Origin: Oscillospiraceae bacterium
Lineage (GTDB): Bacteria > Bacillota > Clostridia > Oscillospirales > Oscillospiraceae
DNA: 64,000 nt
Assembly: GCA_017415425.1 (NCBI GenBank)
Contig: JAFQGT010000016.1
Span: 62,001 to 126,000 of the forward strand
Direction: 5' to 3'
Below are positions 16,628 through 24,020 of this stretch, in pieces. A program made the position numbers and the translations under genes. Numbering within the stretch: the first letter of the stretch is position 1; every line of letters begins with the position of its first letter. The notes beneath the pieces were generated by a model. That model did not search any database, had not been told where the DNA came from, and saw only the letters and a program-made list of their open reading frames with translations.

Positions 16628-19600
16628 TTAGCTTACTGTTACCTGTACTATCACTGATTGACAAGGAAGGGAAATTTCATCTCCATTTTCGTCAAAATAT
16701 TTCAAAATCATCTCGATTTCCATTGTATATGTTCCGGATGCAACTGCGTCCGCCACAGTAAATTGGAACGTAAAAATATCTCCATCCACTACGCCTTGCT
16801 CTACCAAGGTCGATGCGCCCTGAAGTCTTGTCTTGTTAAAATTCTGCAAGTCATATTCATAGTCAGAAGACCAAGTACCCTTCTTAATGATTATACCCGC
16901 CGGAACATTGGAAATTGAAATACCCATCGTTTTTATAGGGGTAGAACAGTTAAGTAATTTCACTGGAATCGATAATGTTGCATTTTTCTCAACCGTCTGA
17001 TTTGAGGTGCTTAAATACGCACCGGTTATCTGTGTATACTGTGCAGTTACTGTCAAATCAGTAGTTACATTGCTGAATGTCTTATCCCAGCCGGCGAAGA
17101 CATAACCATCTCTGGTAGGATCAGCAGGAACTGTGGCAGATTTGCCGGATTCTACGGTCTGAGTCTTCAACACTGCACCGTCCCAATCTTTGAATGTTAC
17201 AGTATAAGTAGTGGGAGTAACGGGATCGTTGCCAAGGAGACCGCTCAGGTCATGGGTCTCAGTAGTACCGTCGGTGTAGTAAATGATCCAGTTCGTTCCC
17301 GAAATCTCAGTTCTGAGGATGCCGCGACCAGCATCGCCTTTTGCACCAGTTGCGCCCTGGGGACCTTGTGCACCGGTATCGCCTTTATCACCCTTTTCGC
17401 CCTTTATGCAGCCAAGGATAGTTGCAGTACCATTTTCACCATATTTTACAGACAGATTGCCATCTGTATCCAGGGACAGGTACGGTGTCAAACCATCTGC
17501 TCCGGTATCACCTTTTTCGCCCTTTTCACCTTGGGCACCTGTCGCACCAGTTGCACCGGTATCGCCCTTTTCACCCTTTTCTCCGCGGATGGGACCCAGT
17601 GTTGTGCTGCTGCCGTCAGTCATCGTAATAACCAACTTGAAGTCTGTCGTCAAAGTGACGCTTTGGATGCCATTACCAGTTGCACCGGTTGCACCAGTTT
17701 CGCCCTTGTCTCCCTTGTCGCCTTTATCGCCCTTTTCGCCTACAATTGATTGCTCCAAAACGATAGGCTCACCTTCGCTCAAGGTGATTACCAAGTAATT
17801 GTCTTCGTTGACGCTAACACCGGTAACACCTACGCCAGCATCACCCTTGTCACCCTTGGCTCCGGTTGCACCGGTATCACCCTTGTCGCCCCTTTCACCA
17901 ATCGCCTTCACGCCGGTGGTGACCCAGGTATTACCCTCATCAACGGAAATTTCCCACTCATTTGTAGTCGAATTGATGCGGATCTGCGGTGTGATACCGT
18001 CTTCACCCTTTTCGCCCTGAGCACCGGTGACACCAGCATCGCCTTTGTCACCCTTTTCACCTTGGATGCCCTGTGCACCTGTGGCACCGGTATCGCCCTT
18101 GTCACCCTTGGCTCCGGTTGCCTTTACACCGGTAGTTGTCCAGGTTGCACCATTATCCGTGGAAATTTCCCACTCGTTTGTGCTTGCATTGATGCGAATT
18201 TGGGGTGAAATACCATCCTTGCCTGTGCCGCCCTGTGCACTGCCACCGATAACATTTTCAAAAGTAAACACCTTATTGTTAGTCAGCGTAATGGTCATTG
18301 TGCCATTGCTGATCTTGATATTCTGAATACCAACGCCCTGTTCGCCCTGAGCGCCTGTGGCACCGGTATCGCCCTTGTCACCCTTTTCGCCTTGGATGCC
18401 CTGTGCACCGGTATCACCTTTATCGCCCTTAGCGCCGGCAGAACCCTTTAAGGACTCCAGCCATTCAACTTCCGTAGCTGCTGTGGTCAAACCATTCTTA
18501 ATTGCCAGCTCATAGGCCGACAATCCGTTCTGTCCGGCTGTGCCGGTTGCACCAGCATCACCCTTCTCACCGGTCGCTTTTACGCCGGTAGTAGTCCAGG
18601 TACTGCCTTCGTCAACAGAGATTTCCCACTCGTTAGTCATTGAATTGATTCGAACCTGAGGTGCAATACCGTTTTCACCCTTGTCACCCTTTTGACCTTG
18701 GGCACCGGTAGCACCGGTATCACCCTTGTCGCCCTTTTCACCAGTCGCCATTATGCCGGCAGAAGTCCAGGTGTTACCCTCGTCAACAGAAATTTCCCAT
18801 TCGTTTGTGCTTGCGTTGATGCGAACCTGAGGCGTGATACCGTCTTCACCCTTGTCGCCCTTTTGGCCTTGGGCACCGGTTGCACCAGTGTCACCTTTTT
18901 CGCCCTTCAGGCTTTCAATCCACTCAGTCTCTGTTGCAGCTGTAGTCAAACCGGCAAACTTTGCGATCTCATAGGCAGACTTACCGTTTAAGCCATTCTG
19001 TCCAGCTGCGCCCGTCTCTCCCTTTTCTCCCTTGAGAGATTCCAGCCACTCCTGCTCAGACAAAGTTACTCCATTTGCCTGGGCAATCTCGTATGCAGAC
19101 AAACCGACAGCGCCAGTTGCACCGGTATCACCCTTGTCGCCCTTTTGCCCTTGAACGCCAGTGGCACCAGTATCACCTTTTTCACCCTTCAGGCTCTCGA
19201 TCCACTCTGCTTCTGTGGCAGCCGTGGTCTTTCCAAGCATCACTGCGATTTCATAAGCAGACAGCCCGTCCTCGCCCTTGGGTCCGGCAACGCCTGCTGT
19301 TCCAACCACCTTGCCCACATTGACGCTCTGGTTGTTGGAGAACACCAAAATCAGTTCGCCGGCATTATTGATGTCTACATTGGTGATGCTAACACCATCT
19401 TTACCGTTAGCACCGTCCTTACCATTCGCTCCGTCTTTACCGTTGGCACCATCCTTGCCGTCTGCGCCATCCTTACCGTTCACACCGTTAATGCCTTGCG
19501 CCTTGCCGATGTTCACAGTAGTATCGTCAGACAGTGTTAATACCAACTCTCCCTTTTCATTAAAAGAAGCAGTCTTTACACTGACAGAAGCACTATTGCT

Positions 19601-19909
19601 CAAGGATGCCAATGCGCTGTTCCACTCGGCTTCTGTACCTTTATATCCGTTTTCAACTGCAATCTCATAGGCAGACTTGCCGGACAGAGATTCCAGCCAT
19701 TCCTGCAGTGTCCCCTCGTAGCCGTTTTCCACTGCAAGTTCGTAAGCAGACAGCCCATTTTCGACCTTCTGCATCTGTGCGTCCGTCTTGGCATCATGGA
19801 CAGTAAGCGCAACAATGGTTGCAATACCTGCCATTAAAATGATTGTCAGAACAACACATAGCGTTTTTAACAACGCTGTCTTTCCTCTTGTGGTTTCTTT
19901 GTTTACCAT
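16628..19909 (-). CDS. Membrane-anchored collagen-like protein with C-terminal cohesin-like domain
   Basis: 1093 residues. A single N-terminal hydrophobic helix (about 13-37) acts as a signal anchor. Then come units of the type GLSAYELAVENG..GTLQEWLESL alternating with long Gly-X-Y collagen repeats rich in GEKGDTGATG and spacers containing ITPQVRINASTNEWEIS, to about residue 925. An InlB-like repeat (about 930-990) is followed by a cohesin-like beta domain at the C-terminus that ends with YFDENGDEISLP, similar to KTMDENGDEVSV in the giant downstream protein. It probably forms a triple-helical stalk that displays the C-terminal domain away from the cell. The ATG at 19909 follows AGGAGG. First gene of the operon. 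Confidence 0.85.
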   Translation of the reverse strand: MVNKETTRGKTALLKTLCVVLTIILMAGIATIVALTVHDAKTDAQMQKVENGLSAYELAVENGYEGTLQEWLESLSGKSAYEIAVENGYKGTEAEWNSALASLSNSASVSVKTASFNEKGELVLTLSDDTTVNIGKAQGINGVNGKDGADGKDGANGKDGANGKDGANGKDGVSITNVDINNAGELILVFSNNQSVNVGKVVGTAGVAGPKGEDGLSAYEIAVMLGKTTAATEAEWIESLKGEKGDTGATGVQGQKGDKGDTGATGAVGLSAYEIAQANGVTLSEQEWLESLKGEKGETGAAGQNGLNGKSAYEIAKFAGLTTAATETEWIESLKGEKGDTGATGAQGQKGDKGEDGITPQVRINASTNEWEISVDEGNTWTSAGIMATGEKGDKGDTGATGAQGQKGDKGENGIAPQVRINSMTNEWEISVDEGSTWTTTGVKATGEKGDAGATGTAGQNGLSAYELAIKNGLTTAATEVEWLESLKGSAGAKGDKGDTGAQGIQGEKGDKGDTGATGAQGEQGVGIQNIKISNGTMTITLTNNKVFTFENVIGGSAQGGTGKDGISPQIRINASTNEWEISTDNGATWTTTGVKATGAKGDKGDTGATGAQGIQGEKGDKGDAGVTGAQGEKGEDGITPQIRINSTTNEWEISVDEGNTWVTTGVKAIGERGDKGDTGATGAKGDKGDAGVGVTGVSVNEDNYLVITLSEGEPIVLEQSIVGEKGDKGDKGDKGETGATGATGNGIQSVTLTTDFKLVITMTDGSSTTLGPIRGEKGEKGDTGATGATGAQGEKGEKGDTGADGLTPYLSLDTDGNLSVKYGENGTATILGCIKGEKGDKGDTGAQGPQGATGAKGDAGRGILRTEISGTNWIIYYTDGTTETHDLSGLLGNDPVTPTTYTVTFKDWDGAVLKTQTVESGKSATVPADPTRDGYVFAGWDKTFSNVTTDLTVTAQYTQITGAYLSTSNQTVEKNATLSIPVKLLNCSTPIKTMGISISNVPAGIIIKKGTWSSDYEYDLQNFNKTRLQGASTLVEQGVVDGDIFTFQFTVADAVASGTYTMEIEMILKYFDENGDEISLPCQSVIVQVTVS

Positions 19910-19949
19910 TTTCCTACCTCCTGGGTGCTTTTCGCAGGCTTGCCGTACA

Positions 19950-19967
19950 ACATAATCAGAATTATGT
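19950..19967 (+). repeat. Inverted repeat, proximal copy (IR-L)
   Basis: ACATAATCAGAATTATGT; its exact reverse complement is at 20213-20230. It lies 41 bp upstream of the collagen-like start codon. Confidence 0.9.
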
Positions 19968-20029
19968 ATATTTCCAGAATCGGATAAACAGACCAAACTG
20001 GTTACTATATCCATTTTTGGGCATAGAAA

Positions 20030-20072
20030 TGTACACCCTCACTTGTTTTTTGCAAAAACAGTCAGCGAGGGT
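20030..20072. repeat. Long hairpin inside invertible segment
   Basis: ACACCCTC and GAGGGTGT flank an inner imperfect stem with a TTTTTTGCAAAAA centre. No clear T run follows on either strand. In both orientations it lies between the recombinase gene and the promoter-to-operon path, so it could insulate the operon from read-through. Confidence 0.6.
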
Positions 20073-20135
20073 GTGTTTGTGCTGTCAATAATTTTCTTGT
20101 TTCAATATTTTTTGCGTTTCTTGCGTATGTACTAC

Positions 20136-20164
20136 TTGATTTTTGCCGTTTGCAGATATATAAT
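20136..20164 (+). promoter_or_regulatory. Switch promoter, presently reading rightward
   Basis: TTGATT (20136-20141), exactly 17 bases, perfect TATAAT (20159-20164). In this orientation it transcribes away from the surface-protein operon and into the 3' end of the recombinase gene on its antisense strand. I found no equally good leftward promoter in the segment. Confidence 0.75.
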
Positions 20165-20212
20165 TATCCTGTATTTATGTACATATTTTGCCTTTTCGGG
20201 GCTTGCCGCACC

Positions 20213-20230
20213 ACATAATTCTGATTATGT
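20213..20230 (-). repeat. Inverted repeat, distal copy (IR-R)
   Basis: ACATAATTCTGATTATGT, the exact reverse complement of 19950-19967. It ends 15 bp from the recombinase stop codon. Confidence 0.9.
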
Positions 20231-20245
20231 GGTTTTTCTTTTGGT

Positions 20246-21076
20246 CTACACTACCAATCCCAGGCGTTCAATCTTGCGACGATGCTCAATACCAGTGGTC
20301 ATAATATAGATCCGAGTGGTGTTGATGGAACTGTGACCCAGGATGTCGGCCAGCTTGGCAATATCCTTTTCGATTCCGTAGAAAGTGCGGGCAAAAAGCT
20401 TCCGCAGATTATGGGGGAACACCTTGCTTGGCTTTACACTGGCAGTCTCGCACAGTTTCTTCATAGCGGACCAAATATTACTACGGTTCAAAGGTTTGCC
20501 GGTACGAGTAACGAATATCGTGCCGGTGATAATACCGTGCCGCTTGGCGTAATTCAATAAAATACTTTTCAGCTTGCCCGGAACGAGGATCGTCCGGGTT
20601 TTGTTTTTACAATCGACCGTGACTTCGCCACACTGGATTGCCTCCACCGTGAAGTATCGCAACTCTGAAACACGAATTCCTGTACCACATATGGTTTGAA
20701 TCACCAAGTTTAACTGCTCGTTTTTCTTGGACGCATCCAGCAAACGCATATACTCCGCCTTGGTCAGCTCTTTGTCCTCGGTGCAGTAGGTCTGCTGTTG
20801 CATCCGAATGTTCTTCGACTTACAGTTGGATAACCCCAAAAAGTCCAGCAGGCTGTTCACACTGGCAAGCATAGAATTAATAGAGCGAACCGCAAAACCT
20901 CGCTCCACCAAATGTCTTTTCCAAGCAACAACTAATTCCTTTGTAATTTCGTTATCGTCTGCATAAACGCAGAACACTCGCACATCTCGCAGATATTTCT
21001 CCTGTGTCGCTGCACTCTTCTCCTCCCGATAAAGATAATTTGCAAATTCCTGAATTTCCTTATTTGATAGTTTCAT
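20246..21076 (-). CDS. Tyrosine recombinase, candidate promoter invertase
   Basis: 276 residues with an N-terminal SAM-like core-binding domain (about 1-85) and a C-terminal catalytic domain. The catalytic set is visible: Arg in GTGIRVSELRYF, HNLRKLFARTF (H-x-x-R), LGHSSINTTRIYI (the conserved His and the Tyr nucleophile). The short length without arm-binding domain resembles XerC/D-like recombinases that drive phase variation in Firmicutes. An AAGGAGG site precedes the ATG at 21076. Its 3' end lies next to the 18-bp inverted repeat. That it inverts the segment is inferred from position and type. Confidence 0.85.
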   Translation of the reverse strand: MKLSNKEIQEFANYLYREEKSAATQEKYLRDVRVFCVYADDNEITKELVVAWKRHLVERGFAVRSINSMLASVNSLLDFLGLSNCKSKNIRMQQQTYCTEDKELTKAEYMRLLDASKKNEQLNLVIQTICGTGIRVSELRYFTVEAIQCGEVTVDCKNKTRTILVPGKLKSILLNYAKRHGIITGTIFVTRTGKPLNRSNIWSAMKKLCETASVKPSKVFPHNLRKLFARTFYGIEKDIAKLADILGHSSINTTRIYIMTTGIEHRRKIERLGLVV

Positions 21077-21087
21077 AATGCTTCCTC

Positions 21088-21123
21088 CTTGATTTTGATA
21101 GTAATATTGTACCCAAAATCAAG
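21088..21123. promoter_or_regulatory. Inverted repeat over recombinase promoter
   Basis: CTTGATTTTG (21088-21097) and CAAAATCAAG (21114-21123) with a 16-base spacer holding TACAAT on the minus strand as a possible -10. The proximal arm adjoins the ribosome site of the recombinase. A candidate operator for the neighbouring XRE regulators or for the recombinase itself. Confidence 0.6.
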
Positions 21124-21144
21124 CAGCAATGGAAAAACGCAAAA

Positions 21145-21176
21145 TCCGCATGCCTGCCCTCACGCAAGTATGCGGA
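21145..21176. terminator. Weak hairpin in divergent gap
   Basis: TCCGCAT/ATGCGGA 7-bp stem with a long loop and T-rich sequence on both outer sides. It may separate the recombinase from the regulator genes. Confidence 0.4.
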
Positions 21177-21303
21177 CATATTTTTATATTCACCACCTCA
21201 TATGCTTGCTTTTTTCGTAGTAATTATACGATAAGAATTATTAAAATGCAACGATTTGTTGCAGTATAATTTACGAAGAATACAAGTAAAAGGGGTGCAT
21301 ATT

Positions 21304-21609
21304 GTGAAGGACATTCTTTCAACTATCGCCAAATACCGCGAAGATAGAGGTTGGACTGAGTATCAGCTGGCTGAGCGTTCCGGTCTGCCCCAGTCTACTA
21401 TCTCCTCCTGGTATCGCAAAAACATGGTTCCTACCATCCCCTCATTGGAAAAGATCTGCACAGCTTTTGGGATCACTTTGTCGCAGCTATTCACGGAAGA
21501 CGATGAGGCTGTTTCTCTTACCGCTTCCCAAAAGAAGCTTCTGGAATGTTGGTCCAGACTTAGTGAGGAGCAGCAAAACGCTGTGTTCTTGCTAATAGAA
21601 AAAATGTGA
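21304..21609 (+). CDS. XRE family transcriptional regulator
   Basis: 101 residues. A Cro/C1-type helix-turn-helix spans residues ~5-60 (YQLAERSGLPQSTISSWYRK) and a short acidic tail follows. GTG at 21304 is chosen because AAAGGGG lies 8 bases upstream; the frame is open to 21256 but without a start signal. A TATAAT at 21265-21270 may be its -10 box. It diverges from the recombinase and could control it. Confidence 0.82.
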   Translation: MKDILSTIAKYREDRGWTEYQLAERSGLPQSTISSWYRKNMVPTIPSLEKICTAFGITLSQLFTEDDEAVSLTASQKKLLECWSRLSEEQQNAVFLLIEKM

Positions 21610-21648
21610 TCCTATAGAAACTAACCGAGAACTTAATATCAATTGACG

Positions 21649-21682
21649 AAAAGGTGTCACATCATGTGTGACACCTTTTTTG
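21649..21682 (+). terminator. Terminator of first XRE gene
   Basis: 13-bp stem AAAAGGTGTCACA / TGTGACACCTTTT, 5-base loop, T run. Confidence 0.92.
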
Positions 21683-21815
21683 TATGCAAAACGCTATTCC
21701 CGTGAAGTTTTCTTGAAACTCAAATATGACCTCTCACATATTATTAATAAATCAGTCGAAAAAAGGCTTTTGGCCTGGATTTGAGCTGAAATTTTAATGT
21801 ATGAGAGGTTTTTAT

Positions 21816-22046
21816 ATGAAAAACGCGACCAATTACGAAGAAACAAGAAAAAATTTGGAGGACAATATTAACCGCATTTTGAATGAGAAAGATCGGTCAG
21901 CGCGGTGGTTGAGTCTTAAAATTGAGAAAAACGCATGGTACATAACCCGTATACTGAACGGAAAGATTGATCCGTCCTTGCAGGTGATTTGTAAAATTGC
22001 AACAGTTCTGCGTGTGTCGGTAGCAGATCTTTTTACGGAAAAATAG
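21816..22046 (+). CDS. Small XRE family regulator
   Basis: 76 residues, essentially one Cro/C1-type helix-turn-helix domain (WLSLKIEKNAWYITRILNGK, then ICKIATVLRVSVADLF). ATG 21816 follows AGAGG; an upstream ATG at 21801 contains that ribosome site in its coding part and is less likely. Resembles phage- or island-type repressors. It may act on the inverted repeats at 22381-22394 or 21088-21123, which is a guess. Confidence 0.8.
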   Translation: MKNATNYEETRKNLEDNINRILNEKDRSARWLSLKIEKNAWYITRILNGKIDPSLQVICKIATVLRVSVADLFTEK

Positions 22047-22055
22047 GGTTAAAAA

Positions 22056-22080
22056 AGTTATGGGACCTGTCAGGTCCCAC
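22056..22080 (+). terminator. Hairpin after small XRE gene
   Basis: TGGGACCT / AGGTCCCA stem with a 3-base loop just after the stop codon and an A-rich left flank; only a few T follow. Confidence 0.6.
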
Positions 22081-22094
22081 TTTGCCAAAACCTA

Positions 22095-22124
22095 TTGCAA
22101 TGTACGAAATGACTGTGCTATACT
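22095..22124 (+). promoter_or_regulatory. Promoter for 53-residue ORF
   Basis: TTGCAA (22095-22100), 18-base spacer, TATACT (22119-22124). Confidence 0.65.
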
Positions 22125-22162
22125 GACTACACCAAACTTTTATTTACGAAGGAGGAATTAAA

Positions 22163-22324
22163 ATGACAAACGAAAAGTGCCGTTCCAAAAGAAGGTGTTT
22201 GCCTTCCTTGTTGCAAGGATTAAGCCCCCTTGTAATGATCGCAGAGTATGGAAAACCAACGAAGAAATATTCTGCTGACGAAAAACTTTCCTGCAGTGAA
22301 AGCAACGAGGAAACGCGTAGATAG
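22163..22324 (+). CDS. Small basic ORF of the island
   Basis: 53 residues, starting MTNEKCRSKRRCLPSLLQ and ending in charged residues. Family not recognised. It has a promoter, a strong AAGGAGG site and a terminator immediately after, so it may well be translated. Its leader from TTTACGAAGGAGGAATT is duplicated 270 bp downstream before an 11-codon ORF. Confidence 0.5.
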   Translation: MTNEKCRSKRRCLPSLLQGLSPLVMIAEYGKPTKKYSADEKLSCSESNEETRR

Positions 22325-22355
22325 CACTCATCCGGGGACGGATGGGTGCTTTTTC
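22323..22355 (+). terminator. Terminator of 53-residue ORF
   Basis: Stem AGCACTCATCCG paired with CGGATGGGTGCT (one wobble), 4-base loop, then TTTTT. Confidence 0.88.
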
Positions 22356-22380
22356 GTTTGTTGTCTGCTTAGTTTTTGTT

Positions 22381-22394
22381 ACCTCAACTGAGGT
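22381..22394. repeat. Short dyad, possible operator
   Basis: ACCTCA-AC-TGAGGT upstream of the second leader; typical size for a small repressor site. Confidence 0.4.
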
Positions 22395-22431
22395 TCAAAA
22401 TATATTTTATATTTACGAAGGAGGAATTTAA

Positions 22432-22467
22432 ATGAAAAACTATGAAAACAGGAAATGTGAAGGGTAA
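22432..22467 (+). CDS. 11-residue leader-like ORF
   Basis: MKNYENRKCEG with an AAGGAGG site in a leader copied from that of the 53-residue ORF. It ends at the left arm of a GGGTAATCA/TGATTACCC hairpin (22462-22500). It may be a translated leader feeding the structured region downstream. Confidence 0.35.
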   Translation: MKNYENRKCEG

Positions 22468-23060
22468 TCAAAGATTGAAGCATTGAGCAAATGATTACCC
22501 GGTGTTTTGACCAAGGTGAGGATGCCGACAGTCAAAACAAAAACAATGTGAGCCAAAACTGTTTGGTTCACAGGCGCGATTCGTATGCGAGGCAAAGTGT
22601 GCCGGAAACCATACGAGAGACAGCTGTGCCCCGGACGGCTGAATGCGAAAAAGGGGCGGCGGACAGGGCTGATTACAGATCACGGTGATCTGACTGTCAA
22701 CTGACAGCCGATGCTCTAAGGCTGCAGTAACTTCTGTACCCAAAAGGAATTTTGGTACAGAGGAAAAAGAGCTCCGGAATCGGTGGACGGAAAAGTTGCT
22801 GACGAAAATGCATTTCCACCGACGGCAAGGGTATCTGCCGAAGCTCGTGACGAAAATGAATGAGATGCCCACGACGTTTGAGAGTTCCGTCGTTAAATAA
22901 AATTGCTCAGACGGCAGCGCGACCGTCCCCCTTTTGTGGGAATTTCGCGAAGCGAATTGTTTCCGGGATTTAATCGCTACACTACAGAATGAAAATCCCC
23001 GCTGATCAGGTCTATCGTACCTGAACCGGATCACCGGCACTCGGCGCAGCGTCAGCAAAG
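22468..23060. other. Hairpin-rich noncoding stretch, possible structured RNA
   Basis: No plausible protein. Many compact stem-loops follow one another, for example TGTGAGCCAAA with TTTGGTTCACA (22549-22574), CAGATCAC-GGT-GATCTG (22675-22691) and TCTGTACC…GGTACAGA (22734-22762), plus two copies of TGACGAAAATG. It follows a leader ORF in the same direction. I cannot assign it to a known RNA class. Confidence 0.45.
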
Positions 23061-23192
23061 GACTCTATGTTAGTGTCTTTTGCACCTCTTGGATGCAAGA
23101 GGATACGCTCGGCAAGTCGGAGATGATGATCCTTTCAAAATCTCTGATGAAGCCAAGTACTAACCTCTGTTCCCAATCGAATATCGCACCCC

Positions 23193-23864
23193 AAACTCTC
23201 TTTTCGATATGACAAATGACTATCCCTTCGAAATGAATATGACCTTCCTTTCGAAATGAGGATTTGCACCTGCGTGATAAAGCCATTCGGCTCTCTGCAA
23301 GTTGTCATTCGCCTTGGTGAATGACAAGCTGCAGGAAGCCGAATACGACAAGCACAGACTTCCAGTCGCAGGTGCCAGAGCTATCGTTTCGATATGATAT
23401 ATGACTGTCTTTTCGAAATGATTTATGACTCTCATTTCGAGAGCCGAGCCGTTTCTATCGGACGGTAGTCAGATAGAAACGGCTCGGAGACAAGGTCGGA
23501 GAGCCGTGATTAGCAGGGCATAATTCCCCGCGTCAAAATAGAATCAGTAAGAAACGAGAGTAGATGTCCCCCTTTTGACAGTGGGTGAATTATGCCCTGC
23601 GGACTATCATTTCGATATGATATATGACTATCCTTTCGAAATGACATATGACTGTCTCTTCGAGATGACATATAACTTTCTCTTCGAAATGACATATCCA
23701 CTATCGTTTCGAAAGTCTTATAGATTAATCATAGGTTAATCTCAGATAATCCTTTCTCTACCAACTGTCCCTTAAAGATGACTATATGGAGATTGACTGT
23801 CCTTTTGAAAGAATCTATGACTATCGTTTCGAAATGATATTTCGAAAGCTAACTATCATTTGGC
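23193..23864. repeat. Degenerate 24-bp repeat array interrupted by long hairpins
   Basis: About fourteen units of consensus TGACTATCNTTTCGAAATGA plus YATA, centred on the palindrome TTTCGAAA. Groups lie at 23193-23262, 23376-23441, 23601-23718 and 23790-23864. The groups are separated by large inverted repeats: 23266-23375 (GCACCTGCG/CGCAGGTGC ends), 23444-23487 (16-bp stem CCGAGCCGTTTCTATC) and 23513-23600 (14-bp stem GCAGGGCATAATTC). Units touch without spacers, so this is not a CRISPR array. It lies directly upstream of a tyrosine recombinase gene. Confidence 0.85.
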
Positions 23865-24020
23865 ACGCTCTTGGCGTGCGAGGGTTCTTGCCGATTGAAT
23901 TCCTGACCAGATTCGATCGGCAAGAACCGCGACAAAAATTTTCGTACGCAAAACCGTTTTCGTCAGCGAGGAACTCTAAAATTTTCGTGACGAAAATGAC
24001 CCCTAAGATCTCAATTTTCG
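23863..24020. repeat. Further hairpins and TTTTCGTGACGAAAA dyads
   Basis: Stem-loops GCACGC/GCGTGC (23863-23879) and GGTTCTTGCCGAT/ATCGGCAAGAACC (23883-23938). Then several ATTTTCG motifs, including a perfect dyad ATTTTCGTGACGAAAAT near 23983-23999. CGTGACGAAAATG also occurs near 22849. Confidence 0.7.

Larger units (their letters stand above)
19938..20230. promoter_or_regulatory. Putative invertible promoter segment (OFF orientation)
   Basis: An 18-bp sequence, ACATAATCAGAATTATGT at 19950-19967, is repeated exactly in inverted orientation at 20213-20230. Each copy is a pair of 7-bp arms (ACATAAT/ATTATGT) around an asymmetric 4-base centre, CAGA in one and TCTG in the other, the form of a tyrosine-recombinase crossover site. 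The 245-bp segment between them contains the promoter at 20136-20164, now directed to the right. Inversion would place its -10 box at about 20016-20021 facing the collagen-like gene, about 107 bp from its ATG. Both copies also follow a directly repeated GCTTGCCG. The nearby recombinase gene is the obvious catalyst. Confidence 0.75.

Noticed and set aside
19600..19909. Prophage tail-fibre origin for the collagen-like protein
   Set aside because: Gly-X-Y repeats occur in phage fibres, but here there is an N-terminal membrane anchor, a cohesin-like C-terminus and no phage structural gene nearby.
20030..20072. The long hairpin as a standard rho-independent terminator
   Set aside because: No T run follows the stem on either strand; kept only as an inverted repeat with a possible insulating role.
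22495..23058. 187-codon minus-strand open frame
   Set aside because: Composition is not protein-like, there is no ribosome site, and the region is full of hairpins. The frame is a by-product of the noncoding sequence.
23510..23701. Minus-strand frame encoding an 8-residue repeat (DSHMSFRK type)
   Set aside because: It arises because the DNA repeat is 24 bp, a multiple of three; no start signal and no family. The DNA repeat is the likelier functional unit.
23193..23864. CRISPR-like array of short repeats
   Set aside because: Units are degenerate, directly adjacent without unique spacers, and no cas genes are present.
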